This document shows positions 48,204-59,127 of a stretch of DNA of 64,000 bases, piece by piece. The DNA comes from Paraspadella gotoi (Eukaryota; Chaetognatha). A program made the position numbers and the translations under genes. The DNA lies in the NCBI GenBank assembly GCA_051294375.1, contig CM119268.1:15439103-15503102 (forward strand). Reading direction: 5' to 3'. The stretch's first letter is position 1; the number at the start of each line of letters is the position of its first letter. The notes beneath the pieces are model-generated. The model did no database searches. It was given only the letters and a program-made list of their open reading frames with translations, and was not told where the DNA came from.

Positions 48204-48552
48204 ATGTCAGCGGCGCTTCGGAATCCAATTTTAGGAGTAAAGGCTGCGGGTATCAATCTCGAGGGACGCGGCGCCGGCGGCGTTGAAGGATGACCAGGCG
48301 GCGCCGCCCGAAGACGACGAGGGCGGCGTCAAAACCAATGATGGCGCGACTCTATCTACGGCGCCGCCGACAAAGTCAATAACTACGTCGTCGGTGCCCA
48401 TAACCAGCGACGATGCCGGCGCCGTCGGCGACGGCGGAATTGTCGGTGGCGACCCGGAACGCGGCGCTACTAGAGGCGCCGATGAGAACGCCGAATTTAT
48501 TTCATTAAGTCTTCGTGACAAAAAGTGGATTGAATCGTCATTTGGCAAATGA
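48204..48552 (+). CDS. Candidate acidic Ala/Gly/Asp-rich protein with one frameshift
   Basis: ATG at 48204 opens MSAALRNPILGVKAAGINLE and GRGAGG, ending TGA at 48293. From the same GC-rich spot the next frame continues DDQAAPPEDDEGGVKTNDG through GGIVGGDPERGATRGADENA to LRDKKWIESSFGK and TGA at 48552. One indel in the gcggcgccggcggcg run would join them into a protein of about 115 aa. The minus strand is also open for 105 codons (Ser/Pro-rich), so the plus reading is preferred but not proven. Confidence 0.35.
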
Positions 48553-51366
48553 CTTAAAAGTGAAGGAAAACAGGGGAGATAGAATGAGTTAACTAAAATT
48601 TTGATAAGATAATCTATATACTGATTATAAGCAAATTAATATCCTAGACTTCAAGTGACTTTGGTCTACAAAAAACCTATTTATGCACCGAAACTACACA
48701 CACTCTTCAAGTGTCGCATTTAATTTCTTTCCAGTCGGAGTCCATTCCTCCTTGTATCCTTTCAAGACACAAATGTCATTTTTCGTCAACTCGTCTTCTT
48801 TTTTTTTTCTCATCCTCATCTCATCTCATCTCCTTCATAATTTCGTCTTCTCCTTTTCAAATATGACTCAGGGACGAGGGTTTTGACACTCCGAGGTCCC
48901 CGGCGCCAAAGGGTCAAGGATTATTTGGATGAGAATGTCACCCAAAATGGTTCCAGAAGTCTCCGCCGCCGTGACAGTTGATTCAGTGAGAAGTGGGGGG
49001 CGGTGGAAGGGGGGCGGGGAGACGGTGGGGGTTTGGAAAGGGTCGTGGGTTGAGTGATGAGTAGAAGTCAGAGATGGTGAATGAGTTAGATCAGGGAGAG
49101 TTAAAGGGTAAAGAAACTGGGTCATAAGTCAGAAAAGGAGAGAGATCAAAACGGGGGTCTTTGCCGATGACATAATTTTATCATTTTGGTTCTCTCTAAT
49201 ATCAAAAAGCTCTTATTACATTATTTTAGTTATATTTCGTTACATAAGTTGCATACATGATAAAATAGCTAAATTTGTTTTACCGATCAATTTTTTTTTT
49301 TTTTAGTGAGCGTCCACATAGCCTTCATTTTTTCTTCATTAGTTCTCTCTCGAATTTTTTAAGTTTTCGCCTTCGACATACGAAGGGAAGATGACATCTG
49401 AGTGACGACCATTGGTAAGAGAAATTAGAAATTATAACAACGCAGGTAATACTNNNNNNNNNNNNNNNNNNNNNNNNNNNNNNNNNNNNNNNNNNNNNNN
49501 NNNNNNNNNNNNNNNNNNNNNNNNNNNNNNNNNNNNNNNNNNNNNNNNNNNNNNNNNNNNNNNNNNNNNNNNNNNNNNNNNNNNNNNNNNNNNNNNNNNN
49601 NNNNNNNNNNNNNNNNNNNNNNNNNNNNNNNNNNNNNNNNNNNNNNNNNNNNNNNNNNNNNNNNNNNNNNNNNNNNNNNNNNNNNNNNNNNNNNNNNNNN
49701 NNNNNNNNNNNNNNNNNNNNNNNNNNNNNNNNNNNNNNNNNNNNNNNNNNNNNNNNNNNNNNNNNNNNNNNNNNNNNNNNNNNNNNNNNNNNNNNNNNNN
49801 NNNNNNNNNNNNNNNNNNNNNNNNNNNNNNNNNNNNNNNNNNNNNNNNNNNNNNNNNNNNNNNNNNNNNNNNNNNNNNNNNNNNNNNNNNNNNNNNNNNN
49901 NNNNNNNNNNNNNNNNNNNNNNNNNNNNNNNNNNNNNNNNNNNNNNAGAGAGAGAGAGAGAGAGAGAGAGAGGAAAGGGACAGGAGGAGGACAAAGGTCT
50001 CCGGCGGGGCCACCCATTGGAAAATTGAGAGGGTCACATTCCATTGAGGGACATTTTCCGTCCGCGGGAGAAAGGGAGAGTGGGACTGGGTCGAGGGGAA
50101 TGTGTTAGGGTGGGTTTAAAGGATGAAGGGAAGTCAAGGTTTGTTTTTATGTTTTTTTGTTTTTCTGATTTTTTTTTCTCCAAACATATGGTATAATCTG
50201 ATTTTTATGTTTTATCATAGTCGAAAGTACGTTTTTGTATCGACAAGATAATGATATGAACTAAGCAGAATTTTTCCTATGTAGAAATATCTCTCTCTCT
50301 CTCTCTNNNNNNNNNNNNNNNNNNNNNNNNNNNNNNNNNNNNNNNNNNNNNNNNNNNNNNNNNNNNNNNNNNNNNNNNNNNNNNNNNNNNNNNNNNNNNN
50401 NNNNNNNNNNNNNNNNNNNNNNNNNNNNNNNNNNNNNNNNNNNNNNNNNNNNNNNNNNNNNNNNNNNNNNNNNNNNNNNNNNNNNNNNNNNNNNNNNNNN
50501 NNNNNNNNNNNNNNNNNNNNNNNNNNNNNNNNNNNNNNNNNNNNNNNNNNNNNNNNNNNNNNNNNNNNNNNNNNNNNNNNNNNNNNNNNNNNNNNNNNNN
50601 NNNNNNNNNNNNNNTCACCCCCAGTGGTCACCCGACCTCCACTCTTTTCACAAAAGCTCACATTATTCTCGTCACATCTTTTTTTTTCGCCGCTACAGAA
50701 CAGCGTNNNNNNNNNNNNNNNNNNNNNNNNNNNNNNNNNNNNNNNNNNNNNNNNNNNNNNNNNNNNNNNNNNNNNNNNNNNNNNNNNNNNNNNNNNNNNN
50801 NNNNNNNNNNNNNNNNNNNNNNNNNNNNNNNNNNNNNNNNNNNNNNNNNNNNNNNNNNNNNNNNNNNNNNNNNNNNNNNNNNNNNNNNNNAAGGTAAAAT
50901 AAAGATAAAATAAGGTGTAAAAGAAAAGAGAAAGGAAGAAAGATAAAGAAGGATAAATTAACAATGTTTTAAATTATTTAAAAACCAAGTAAAAATTTAC
51001 TCAAAAAATCATAGGCTAATCCAAGGGATAAGCAAAGAAAATATATGAAGAGAGAAAGAGAGACAAGAAGAAAGAGACAGAGAGCGAGAGAAGAGAAGAA
51101 AAAAGGAAATCATTGGCTTTGCTCAACCTTTATTCCATCACTCGGGTCAGACCGCAGTTCCAGCATCTAAAACGAAGTGCTGACATAAAAGGTCTCCAGC
51201 CGAGGAGACGATGGGGGGATGGAGGGTGAGGAGCTGGTGGGGGGATTCGTCGATCGCTCTCCCCCCCAATCCCGTCGCCCACCCGCCGATCCACGCCCAC
51301 CTCCGGCGATGGAGAGGGGGTGACCTGAATATTGATCTTGGCGCTGAAAATGAAGCCGGAATATTT

Positions 51367-51369
<3 letters not shown>

Positions 51370-51439
<70 letters not shown>
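51370..51439. repeat. (GA)n microsatellite
   Basis: Perfect GA run. Confidence 0.95.
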
Positions 51440-51442
<3 letters not shown>

Positions 51443-51569
51443 TTGTCCGTGTCGAGGGTGTTAAGTCCGGTCACAATCCGGACACATGTGGCGCGGCCAC
51501 CGCAGCGACGGTGATGGAGGAAAGGGAGGAAAGGAAAGAAAAGGAAAAAGAAAATGAATGAGATTCTTT

Positions 51570-51570
<1 letters not shown>

Positions 51571-51606
<36 letters not shown>
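51571..51606. repeat. (GTC)12 trinucleotide run
   Basis: Reads as Val on the plus strand after MNEILF (51554) and as Asp on the minus strand. Coding use is undecided. Confidence 0.85.
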
Positions 51607-51607
<1 letters not shown>

Positions 51608-52107
51608 CCCGCTGAGACCGGTCATCGTCGATGTGAGGGATTTCATTTTAATTCCAACTTTTCTTTTCACTATTTTTCGTTTCCTTCGCTTTCCTCTTTC
51701 ACGTTTATTAGTTATATTAAAAAGCTTTGCCTAATTATGTTCTATTTCTTTAACTTACGTGTTAATTGTCTTTATTCAGTTTCATGTTTATTCTTCATCC
51801 TGTTTTAAAAATTATTTGAAGAAGAACACAATCAAGCTACTAGTTCCATAGAAGTAGCCTCNNNNNNNNNNNNNNNNNNNNNNNNNNNNNNNNNNNNNNN
51901 NNNNNNNNNNNNNNNNNNNNNNNNNNNNNNNNNNNNNNNNNNNNNNNNNNNNNNNNNNNNNNNNNNNNNNNNNNNNNNNNNNNNNNNNNNNNNNNNNNNN
52001 NNNNNNNNNNNNNNNNNNNNNNNNNNNNNNNNNNNNNNNNNNNNNNNNNNNNNNNNNNNNNNNNNNNNNNNNNNNNNNNNNNNNNNNNNNNNNNNNNNNN
52101 NNNNNNN

Positions 52108-52451
52108 CCAAACTTTAGTCTCATTCTTTTGTCCACCACTGGGACCCGAGAAAACGGAAATCCTCTGGCGCCGCCGCCGCCGCTGCCGACGCCGCCGACG
52201 ACGACGCAGCTGATTTGCAATTTTCCGATTCGGACGCGACAAGAGGACGTGGGGCCGTCACCATGGAGACCGAAGGCCTTGGATTCCTTCGGTTTGGTAA
52301 CGAGAGACCTACATTTTCGGTCTCCTTCGAGGCGACGAGGGGTGAAAGGTTGGGATTAAAGGGAGAATTATCGAGCGAAAAACAAAAAAGGGGGAACATT
52401 CGTCATTTGGGTTTTTCCTTTGGTTTTTGTTTGTTTTTGTTTTGGTTTTAA
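52108..52451 (+). CDS. Candidate Ala/Asp-rich exon with a strong Kozak ATG
   Basis: The plus frame reads SSGAAAAAADAADDDAADLQ, FSDSDATRGRGAVT, then METEGLGFLRFGNERPTFSV and SFEATRGERLGLKGEL to TAA near 52451. The internal ATG sits in GTCACCATGG, a near-perfect Kozak context. A donor (TTTG/GTAACG) follows 12 codons later. Against it, the minus strand holds a complete 92-aa ORF (52399-52121, starting MFPLFCFSLDNSPF). Confidence 0.35.
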
Positions 52452-52984
52452 AGGATTAATGTTGTTTTAAATATGTAGAGATTGAACGTGAACCAAAATA
52501 GGACATGACAGATGGAATTAAATTTCATACTTATTATATCCCCTGTGTTTTAGTGACCTTTTCAGGACTCTAATTTATAGTGGAGCTAAATTAATGAGCA
52601 TCAAGTAATACCATTCGGAAACGGTTAAAAGGATTAAATCTTATGTTCATCTTGTTTTTTGTGCCAAGTTGCCAACCGCTTATTAACTAAACGTCAAATT
52701 TTCTGTAAAGTTTTTTTTTTTTAATTTGTAATCAATAAGTAAGTAATAATAATAATAATCTAAACTATTGTTTGCTCTTATCGTCTTTTAATTACAAACC
52801 GCGAACTGCTTTTCTTTAAAATAATCAACAATATGCAAAGTTGAAAGTTGATTTATTTTGTTAAGCTTTTATAAGCAAACCGATTCTAAATCGACTTTTT
52901 GTTTTACGTCACTCCCCTTTACCCACATCCTCTGAGAGAAAGAGAGAGAGGAGAGAGAGAGAGATGAGAGAGAAGAGAGAGAGG

Positions 52985-53021
<37 letters not shown>

Positions 53022-53640
53022 GAGGAAGATCGTCTCGAGAGACCGAAGATNNNNNNNNNNNNNNNNNNNNNNNNNNNNNNNNNNNNNNNNNNNNNNNNNN
53101 NNNNNNNNNNNNNNNNNNNNNNNNNNNNNNNNNNNNNNNNNNNNNNNNNNNNNNNNNNNNNNNNNNNNNNNNNNNNNNNNNNNNNNNNNNNNNNNNNNNN
53201 NNNNNNNNNNNNNNNNNNNNNNNNNNNNNNNNNNNNNNNNNNNNNNNNNNNNNNNNNNNNNNNNNNNNNNNNNNNNNNNNNNNNNNNNNNNNNNNNNNNN
53301 NNNNNNNNNNNNNNNNNNNNNNNNNNNNNNNNNNNNNNNNNNNNNNNNNNNNNNNNNNNNNNNNNNNNNNNNNNNNNNNNNNNNNNNNNNNNNNNNNNNN
53401 NNNNNNNNNNNNNNNNNNNNNNNNNNNNNNNNNNNNNNNNNNNNNNNNNNNNNNNNNNNNNNNNNNNNNNNNNNNNNNNNNNNNNNNNNNNNNNNNNNNN
53501 NNNNNNNNNNNNNNNNNNNNNNNNNNNNNNNNNNNNNNNNNNNNNNNNNNNNNNNNNNNNNNNNNNNNNNNNNNNNNNNNNNNNNNNNNNNNNNNNNNNN
53601 NNNNNNNNNNNNNNNNNNNNNNNNNNNNNNNNNNNGAGAG
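52452..53640. other. AT-rich stretch, (GA)n and a large gap
   Basis: No gene seen in 52452-52930. GA-rich at 52933-53030, then a 585-base gap (53051-53635) that ends in GA again, so the gap probably hides a long GA array. Confidence 0.6.
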
Positions 53641-54042
53641 AGAGAGAGAGAATCTTCTTGTTAGAACGATAAAAAAGTCATTGTTGAATCAATATACGGT
53701 TAGATGCCAGTTTTCGAAACCAGGAGAGTGAAACTTCAACAACTATTACGATATTCGGCATAACTAACTGTTCTTGGTTGACTCACCTCAGTCTATTTAC
53801 TTCTTTTTGAAAGTTTCTCGTTTTATCGCTCAGCCTGAGATCGCGCGCGCCTTTTTTAAAAAGAAAAGAGCATCCGAAGTGAGAAACGAAAGGCGCAAGG
53901 GGGGAGAAGTGGCGAGAGGGGCCTGGACAGAATTTGAATCATTGATGGCGCCAAAGTTGCTTCGGCCAAAAGAAAAAAAAAGATCTAAATCCTTGATGTT
54001 CCTTCGAGACGCTAGAGGCCAGATGCGACGCCCCGCCGAAAA

Positions 54043-54052
54043 AGATGGCGGA

Positions 54053-54055
<3 letters not shown>
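54043..54055 (+). promoter_or_regulatory. AAGATGGCGG motif overlapping a start codon and GTGAGAG donor
   Basis: AAGATGGCGGAG/GTGAGAG can be a YY1 site, a short first coding exon (Met-Ala-Glu), or both. The (GA)n array directly extends the donor. Confidence 0.3.

Positions 54056-54145
<90 letters not shown>
54056..54145. repeat. (GA)45 microsatellite
   Basis: Perfect GA run right after a GTGAG donor-like site. The 53774-54151 ORF gains its RERE tail from it and is not accepted. Confidence 0.95.
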
Positions 54146-54148
<3 letters not shown>

Positions 54149-54546
54149 TAGGCAAACGTTTTATTCTTGTAATTTTTTAATCAGATATTAAAGCCAAATA
54201 ACTCAATTAAAATGCCGACGAAACACTGGCCAAAGTTGAACTTCGAACCTGGAAAAGATAAAGCTGAAGAAAAAGGAGAGAACTGGGGAAGAAAGTGAGA
54301 CAGAGACAGAGATATCTCAAATCGCAATTTCTTGGTTGTCGACTGAAAATCCTGACAAGAAGCTTCTCAAAAAAATAAGGAAGATTCTTATCTAAGTGAG
54401 AAGGAGAAAAGTAAGAAAGAGTGAGAGAGGAAGAGAAAAATCGAAAGAAAGAGTGAGAGAGCGTAAGATAAAGAGAGAGCGCCAACCCGGCTGACAACCA
54501 AGAAAGTTGAAACGACAATGTCAAATCCTGGGCGTCTGGTAAAAAG

Positions 54547-54663
54547 ATGAAGTCTGGCGAAATATCGCACGTAGTTGCGGAGCTATTTTCTAGCAAGAAA
54601 AAAGAAAATATTCCGAAATTTTCATGTTCCGAACGTTCGATGTTGATCTCGCGGACAACTTGT
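54547..54663 (+). CDS. Candidate short coding segment before a CT tract
   Basis: ATG at 54547 reads MKSGEISHVVAELFSSKKKE, then NIPKFSCSERSMLISRTTCA, then meets (CT)n. The minus strand is open through the same stretch for 185 codons including the repeat. Unknown product. Confidence 0.22.

Positions 54664-54755
<92 letters not shown>
54664..54755. repeat. (CT)45 microsatellite
   Basis: Perfect CT run. Confidence 0.95.
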
Positions 54756-54757
<2 letters not shown>

Positions 54758-54927
54758 TTCTCATTTACCAATTCTCGATAATCCCCCAAACCTCCTCTTC
54801 TCCTATTCTCTCTCAATCCCTCCCTTCTCATAGAAAGTCGTCCAAGTTGCTTAACCTGCATTTTCGGATCACAATTGTGACGACGCCCACGACGACGATG
54901 ACGACGAGGCCAAACATAACGTTTCGC

Positions 54928-54935
54928 TGACGTCA
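54928..54935. promoter_or_regulatory. CRE palindrome TGACGTCA
   Basis: Perfect site, with a further TACGTCA near 54984 and a (GAC)n run at 55040-55063. Confidence 0.35.
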
Positions 54936-55284
54936 CGCCTTCCTTCGTTCGGTTTGGCGCTATGCCAACCGCAACGTCACCCGATTACGTCACGGCGTCG
55001 CCTTAACTCGCCGGTCTTGAGTAAGTCGAGGTTTGACAACGACGACGACGACGACGACGACGACAACCGAGACGTTTGACGGCATTGTAGACGCGATCGG
55101 GTGGATTAGGAGAGAGAAAGGGAGATTTACAAATGGAGATTGAGATGTGGGTGCGAGTCGCAGAAAATCGGGAGAAAGTTGTGATGGGACAATCATTTCT
55201 TCTTTTTTTTTCCACTCCACTATGTAACATTTCTACAGTTTGTCTCCATTTATACTACCACTCTTGCAATTTTTATCACGACAG

Positions 55285-55437
55285 TGGGCGCAACGTCTGC
55301 TTCAAATGACTCAAAATCGGAGACCGAAGTCGGTTGTGAAAAGGAAGAGGAATCCAAGTTCCTTTGCCAACTCAGATTCCCGATAACAGAAACAGACAAA
55401 GTGGAGAATGAGAAAATGTTTGAACGAAAGCGTGCGG
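55285..55437 (+). CDS. Candidate exon before a (GA)n array
   Basis: Acceptor ttatcacgacag at 55284, then GATSASNDSKSETEVGCEKE and SKFLCQLRFPITETDKVENE to MFERKR. The frame then runs into (GA)n as Arg-Glu repeats (to 55562). The part before the repeat looks coding. Whether the RE tail is translated is unknown; a GTGCGG donor could end the exon at 55430. Confidence 0.35.
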
Positions 55438-55466
55438 AGAGAGAGAGAGAGAGAGAGAGAGAAGAA

Positions 55467-55554
<88 letters not shown>

Positions 55555-55620
55555 CGAAGTAGAAGAGAGAGAGAGAGAAAGAAAAGAAAAAAGAAAGAGG
55601 AGAGAAGAGAGACAGAGGAG
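55438..55620. repeat. (GA)n array with AAG-rich end
   Basis: GA dinucleotides with AGA slips. Confidence 0.92.
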
Positions 55621-55744
55621 AGAGCCGTCAAGTTTATTTTTCAAATCGAATTAGTACCATGACCAAGCACCTAAGTCACTGTAAAACCGTAGACTCTCGC
55701 ACTGAAAATATATAAGACGAAATGACGATTACTAACGCCCACAG

Positions 55745-55928
55745 TTTGGACGATGACGACGACAAAATGGCCGACAGCGACGTTATAACGACCAAAAACG
55801 ACGAAGCAATAGCCAATAACGAAGACGTCGAAAGCGGAGACGATGACGACGACGACGATAACGACGACAACGAAGATAAAGAAGAGGACATGAACGAAGG
55901 CAGAAGGCATAAACAAGTTTGGCCATGA
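55745..55928 (+). CDS. Candidate acidic terminal exon
   Basis: Preceded by a textbook branch site TACTAAC (55730-55736) and acceptor gcccacag. The frame reads LDDDDDKMADSDVITTKNDE, NNEDVESGDDDDDDDNDDNE and ends GRRHKQVWP, TGA. Resembles an acidic C-terminal tail. The antisense reading is a hydrophobic Val-rich ORF (55916-55671). Confidence 0.38.
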
Positions 55929-56329
55929 AAGGACACCGAAACGGAGGCCCGACCGCCGCCTGTCCGAATATGTCAGGTGATGGTGGAACTTGTGCTCATT
56001 TTTATCTTCTTTATGTCATGGAGTTTTTTTTTTCTATCCAAATGTTGATTAAATTAGAATTTGTGTTAGAAAATAAACAAGAAAAAAAAATTTATATATT
56101 ATATTTTGAGCTGTGATGTTATTTTTTTTAAATTTTTAACAATTAAATTTACATCTATTTCATATTTCCACGAAAGTAAAAATCGCGATGAATAATTTTC
56201 TTTTTCTCCTCAACTATTTTTTACATTATAAATATCATTTTTTTCACTATTTATTTTTTTCGCAATTGTATAATCCAAAGACCACCTTCCTCTGGTGTTT
56301 AGTCCTTTAAACGGTCAGACACTTATTCT

Positions 56330-56600
56330 CATGTTTTGGTTTGGGACGTCGGCGGTGTCGGCGGCGGCGGCAGCGGCGGCGGCGACGGCGCCGGCGGCAC
56401 AGAGCCGCAAAAACCGGCAACGACGGCAATGGTTGCCAGAAAACAAGAGGATCCATAACGTCTCCCTCGGCTTCGGCTCAACCGATCCCTCGACGGCAGA
56501 AAGATTCGACAGCGGCAACGTTTATGATTTCAAATGTTTATTTGGGTTTTTGTTTGTTAGCTTTTTGGAGCAAACTATACAGAAGTTTGAGTTTTTTTAA
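56330..56600 (+). CDS. Candidate Ala- or Gly-rich exon
   Basis: Acceptor cctctggtgtttag at about 56304. One frame reads MFWFGTSAVS, an Ala run and RKNRQRRQWLPENKRIHNVS to TAA at 56600; another reads VWDVGGVGGGGSGGG and ends KQEDP TAA. The frame is unresolved. Confidence 0.27.
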
Positions 56601-56896
56601 TTTTAAGACACCGTTATGAACGCTAAATTTGCGTCAGCTAATTCTTTAATTTTAATCTTAAAATCAATAATCCACCGAAAAAAAAAGTTTTTTCTTGACT
56701 CAAGTGTAAACGATCGTTGCTCTTTTCTCTTCGCGGGAAATGAGAAGTGACAAAAGAACCTCGAATGTCTAAAAAAGACCCGAACTTCAATAACAACGAC
56801 GACAACAGACACGGAAAGACCGTCGCAACCGATGTACAATATTTCTCGCCCTTTCTCCCACGTCTTCGCGCTGTTTTGGCTTCTCCAAGATTTCCC

Positions 56897-56995
56897 TCAT
56901 AAATTTATTCCTTCGTTTTGACGGCGGGCTTGACCGAGGACGACGACGACGAAGACGACGACGACGAGGACGAAAAACCGACGAAGCGTCGCCAT
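56897..56995 (-). CDS. Signal-peptide-like small ORF (32 aa)
   Basis: ATG at 56995 reads MATLRRFFVLVVVVFVVVVL then GQARRQNEGINL, TGA: a short basic head, a Val/Phe core made by GTC triplets and an Ala-x-x cleavage-like site. Could be the first exon of a secreted protein whose donor I cannot place, or a chance product of a (GTC)n run. Confidence 0.27.
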   Translation of the reverse strand: MATLRRFFVLVVVVFVVVVLGQARRQNEGINL

Positions 56996-57225
56996 CTGTC
57001 ATTTCCGAGAAATGTCGGCCGATTTCGGGTCGAGATGAAGGGCAAGGGCGGCGAGGGGAAGTGAGGCGGTGTTGGGGGGTGAGGAAAGCGAGGATTGGCT
57101 TTGGGCCGATCGAGAGGAAGGATTGGGTGAGGTTAAAGATATGGCGTTAGGTGTTTGGGGTCAGAACTTTGGGGTTAAGAGGAAGGATGTGAATTGAAGC
57201 GAAGACGGTATAGTGGCCTCTTCAG

Positions 57226-57444
57226 AAAAGACGCTAGACAATGTAGCAATGATGTTCAAAATATCACTGCGATCATAACAAATAACCCGGCGGTCCTAAG
57301 GCAAATCACGTCGACCGACTACAAAGAATCGTTAGTAAGTCGCTATATTTTTTATATTGGAATGTTTTCAGCGTCGCCTTGTTGAAGCAGAAAATGAGCG
57401 GCGTCGCTGGGCGTCGGTTTTTGGCGCCAGACGGAGACGTCGAT
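57226..57444 (+). CDS. Two candidate exons separated by a 37-bp intron
   Basis: Exon 57226-57334 follows acceptor gtggcctcttcag and reads KDARQCSNDVQNITAIITNN and PAVLRQITSTDYKESL. A perfect donor GTAAGT starts a 37-bp intron that ends gaatgttttcag. The next part reads RRLVEAENERRRWASVFGAR then RRRR and TGA at about 57446, in matching phase 0. No domain is known. The sequence ahead enters the gap at 57473-57795. Confidence 0.42.
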
Positions 57445-57795
57445 GAAAAGTGCTGACGACGCCGAGCGCTTGNNNNNNNNNNNNNNNNNNNNNNNNNNNN
57501 NNNNNNNNNNNNNNNNNNNNNNNNNNNNNNNNNNNNNNNNNNNNNNNNNNNNNNNNNNNNNNNNNNNNNNNNNNNNNNNNNNNNNNNNNNNNNNNNNNNN
57601 NNNNNNNNNNNNNNNNNNNNNNNNNNNNNNNNNNNNNNNNNNNNNNNNNNNNNNNNNNNNNNNNNNNNNNNNNNNNNNNNNNNNNNNNNNNNNNNNNNNN
57701 NNNNNNNNNNNNNNNNNNNNNNNNNNNNNNNNNNNNNNNNNNNNNNNNNNNNNNNNNNNNNNNNNNNNNNNNNNNNNNNNNNNNNNNNNNNNNNN

Positions 57796-58780
57796 CCTCA
57801 GTCATAAGAATGATAATTGACATAATTGCTATGTAAAACTCTTCCCATTCTCAGCCGCAGCCACTTGCTTCTGTTTTTCTCCGAAGCGGATAGGCGGGGC
57901 NNNNNNNNNNNNNNNNNNNNNNNNNNNNNNNNNNNNNNNNNNNNNNNNNNNNNNNNNNNNNNNNNNNNNNNNNNNNNNNNNNNNNNNNNNNNNNNNNNNN
58001 NNNNNNNNNNNNNNNNNNNNNNNNNNNNNNNNNNNNNNNNNNNNNNNNNNNNNNNNNNNNNNNNNNNNNNNNNNNNNNNNNNNNNNNNNNNNNNNNNNNN
58101 NNNNNNNNNNNNNNNNNNNNNNNNNNNNNNNNNNNNNNNNNNNNNNNNNNNNNNNNNNNNNNNNNNNNNNNNNNNNNNNNNNNNNNNNNNACTTTGGTCG
58201 GTCGGTCTGTCTGTCGGTCTGGCATTTACGTAATGTATAAATAATAAGTATAAAGTATATATATAACGTATAATTTCCCACAAGATATACGATTTATAAT
58301 TTTTTAAGGTTTTATACTGTGGCGGTATATTCATACCGCCTCAGTAGTCACTTTATCACGTACATATGCGGCTACCATTACGTGATCAAAGAGTGCATTC
58401 GTGCTAAGAGAGATTTAATAAGAACTCACTTTGCGAAACGCCTCGAATTCTCCGGTTTTTTGTTCCCTCGTCTTTTTCGTTCCACTGTCCCTTCTTCCAC
58501 CCTCTCATCTCCCCTTTTCAATTCCTTACCCTCTCTCCTCTTTCCGATATTTCTTTCCGAGTTTGATTAACGCGTTTCTAACGACGACCTCACCCGCTTG
58601 TCACGTTATCCAGATCACGTGACTCTTGCCGCCGAGAAATTAGAACCGCCCAAAGCGAATCAATTTGGCGACGCTTTTTGTTCAATGAATAATCGAGAAA
58701 CTTAACTTTTCTGAACACAAAGCTCCGCAAGGAAGGGATTGGCGACCGATTGATGGATCGATTCATTGGCAAAACGTTGC
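57796..58780. other. Gap-flanked stretch with CCAAT-like and E-box motifs, no proven gene
   Basis: A second gap at 57901-58190 has a ggtcggtcggtctgtctgtc repeat at its edge. CACGTG at 58616. The rest shows no exon. Confidence 0.5.
58322..58341. repeat. Perfect inverted repeat GGCGGTAT-attc-ATACCGCC
   Basis: Eight-base arms and a four-base loop; could be a dimeric factor site. Confidence 0.6.
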
Positions 58781-58796
58781 CTTGCACCCAGTATTT

Positions 58797-58970
58797 AATC
58801 TGCTGACAGGTCAGGCGAACCACAGTTCCCCGACATTGCGAATTACAACGGGTTCGGTTGTTCTCGTGATCTTTCTACTCGTCGTCCTCCTATTGGTCGC
58901 CTCTCGTCGTCCAATGACGAACGTTCGAAGCAGAAACCAATTACTGGTCACTGCGTCCCTGATTTGTTGA
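58797..58970 (+). CDS. Candidate exon with a transmembrane helix
   Basis: An acceptor (tttaatctgctgacag) precedes a frame reading GQANHSSPTLRITTGS, then VVLVIFLLVVLLLVASRR, then PMTNVRSRNQLLVTASLIC and TGA. The 18-residue hydrophobic core followed by Arg-Arg is a typical single-pass membrane anchor with a cytosolic tail; HSS/NHS gives a glycosylation sequon before it. The upstream exon is not found. Confidence 0.4.
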   Translation, partial: NLLTGQANHSSPTLRITTGSVVLVIFLLVVLLLVASRRPMTNVRSRNQLLVTASLIC

Positions 58971-58989
58971 CTGCGGCCTCCGCCTTTAC

Positions 58990-59127
58990 CGGCTTGGGCT
59001 TTTGTCTTTTCCGCCTTTTCCGCCTTTTCCTTTTCCTTTTCCTTTTCCTTTTCCTTTTCCTTTTCCTTTTCCTTTTCCTTTTCCGCCTTTTCCGCCTTTA
59101 CCGGCTTGGGCTTTTGTCTTTTCCGCC
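58990..59127. repeat. TTTTCC hexamer minisatellite with duplicated flank
   Basis: About ten ttttcc units, bordered on both sides by accggcttgggcttttgtct and ttttccgcc. On the minus strand it reads as Gly-Lys repeats inside a 74-codon frame (59210-58986; EKTKAQAGKGGKGGKGKGKG). Confidence 0.9.

Larger units (their letters stand above)
48553..52110. other. Gap-rich stretch, few features
   Basis: Gaps at 49454-49946, 50307-50614, 50707-50890 and 51862-52107, most bordered by (GA)n or (CT)n. Contains (GA)n at 51370-51439 and a (GTC)n run at 51571-51606. No gene is supported. Confidence 0.6.

Noticed and set aside
54207-54764. 185-codon minus ORF
   Set aside because: A third is Arg-Glu repeat; the rest has no splice support, and a few ORFs of this size are expected by chance in 64 kb.
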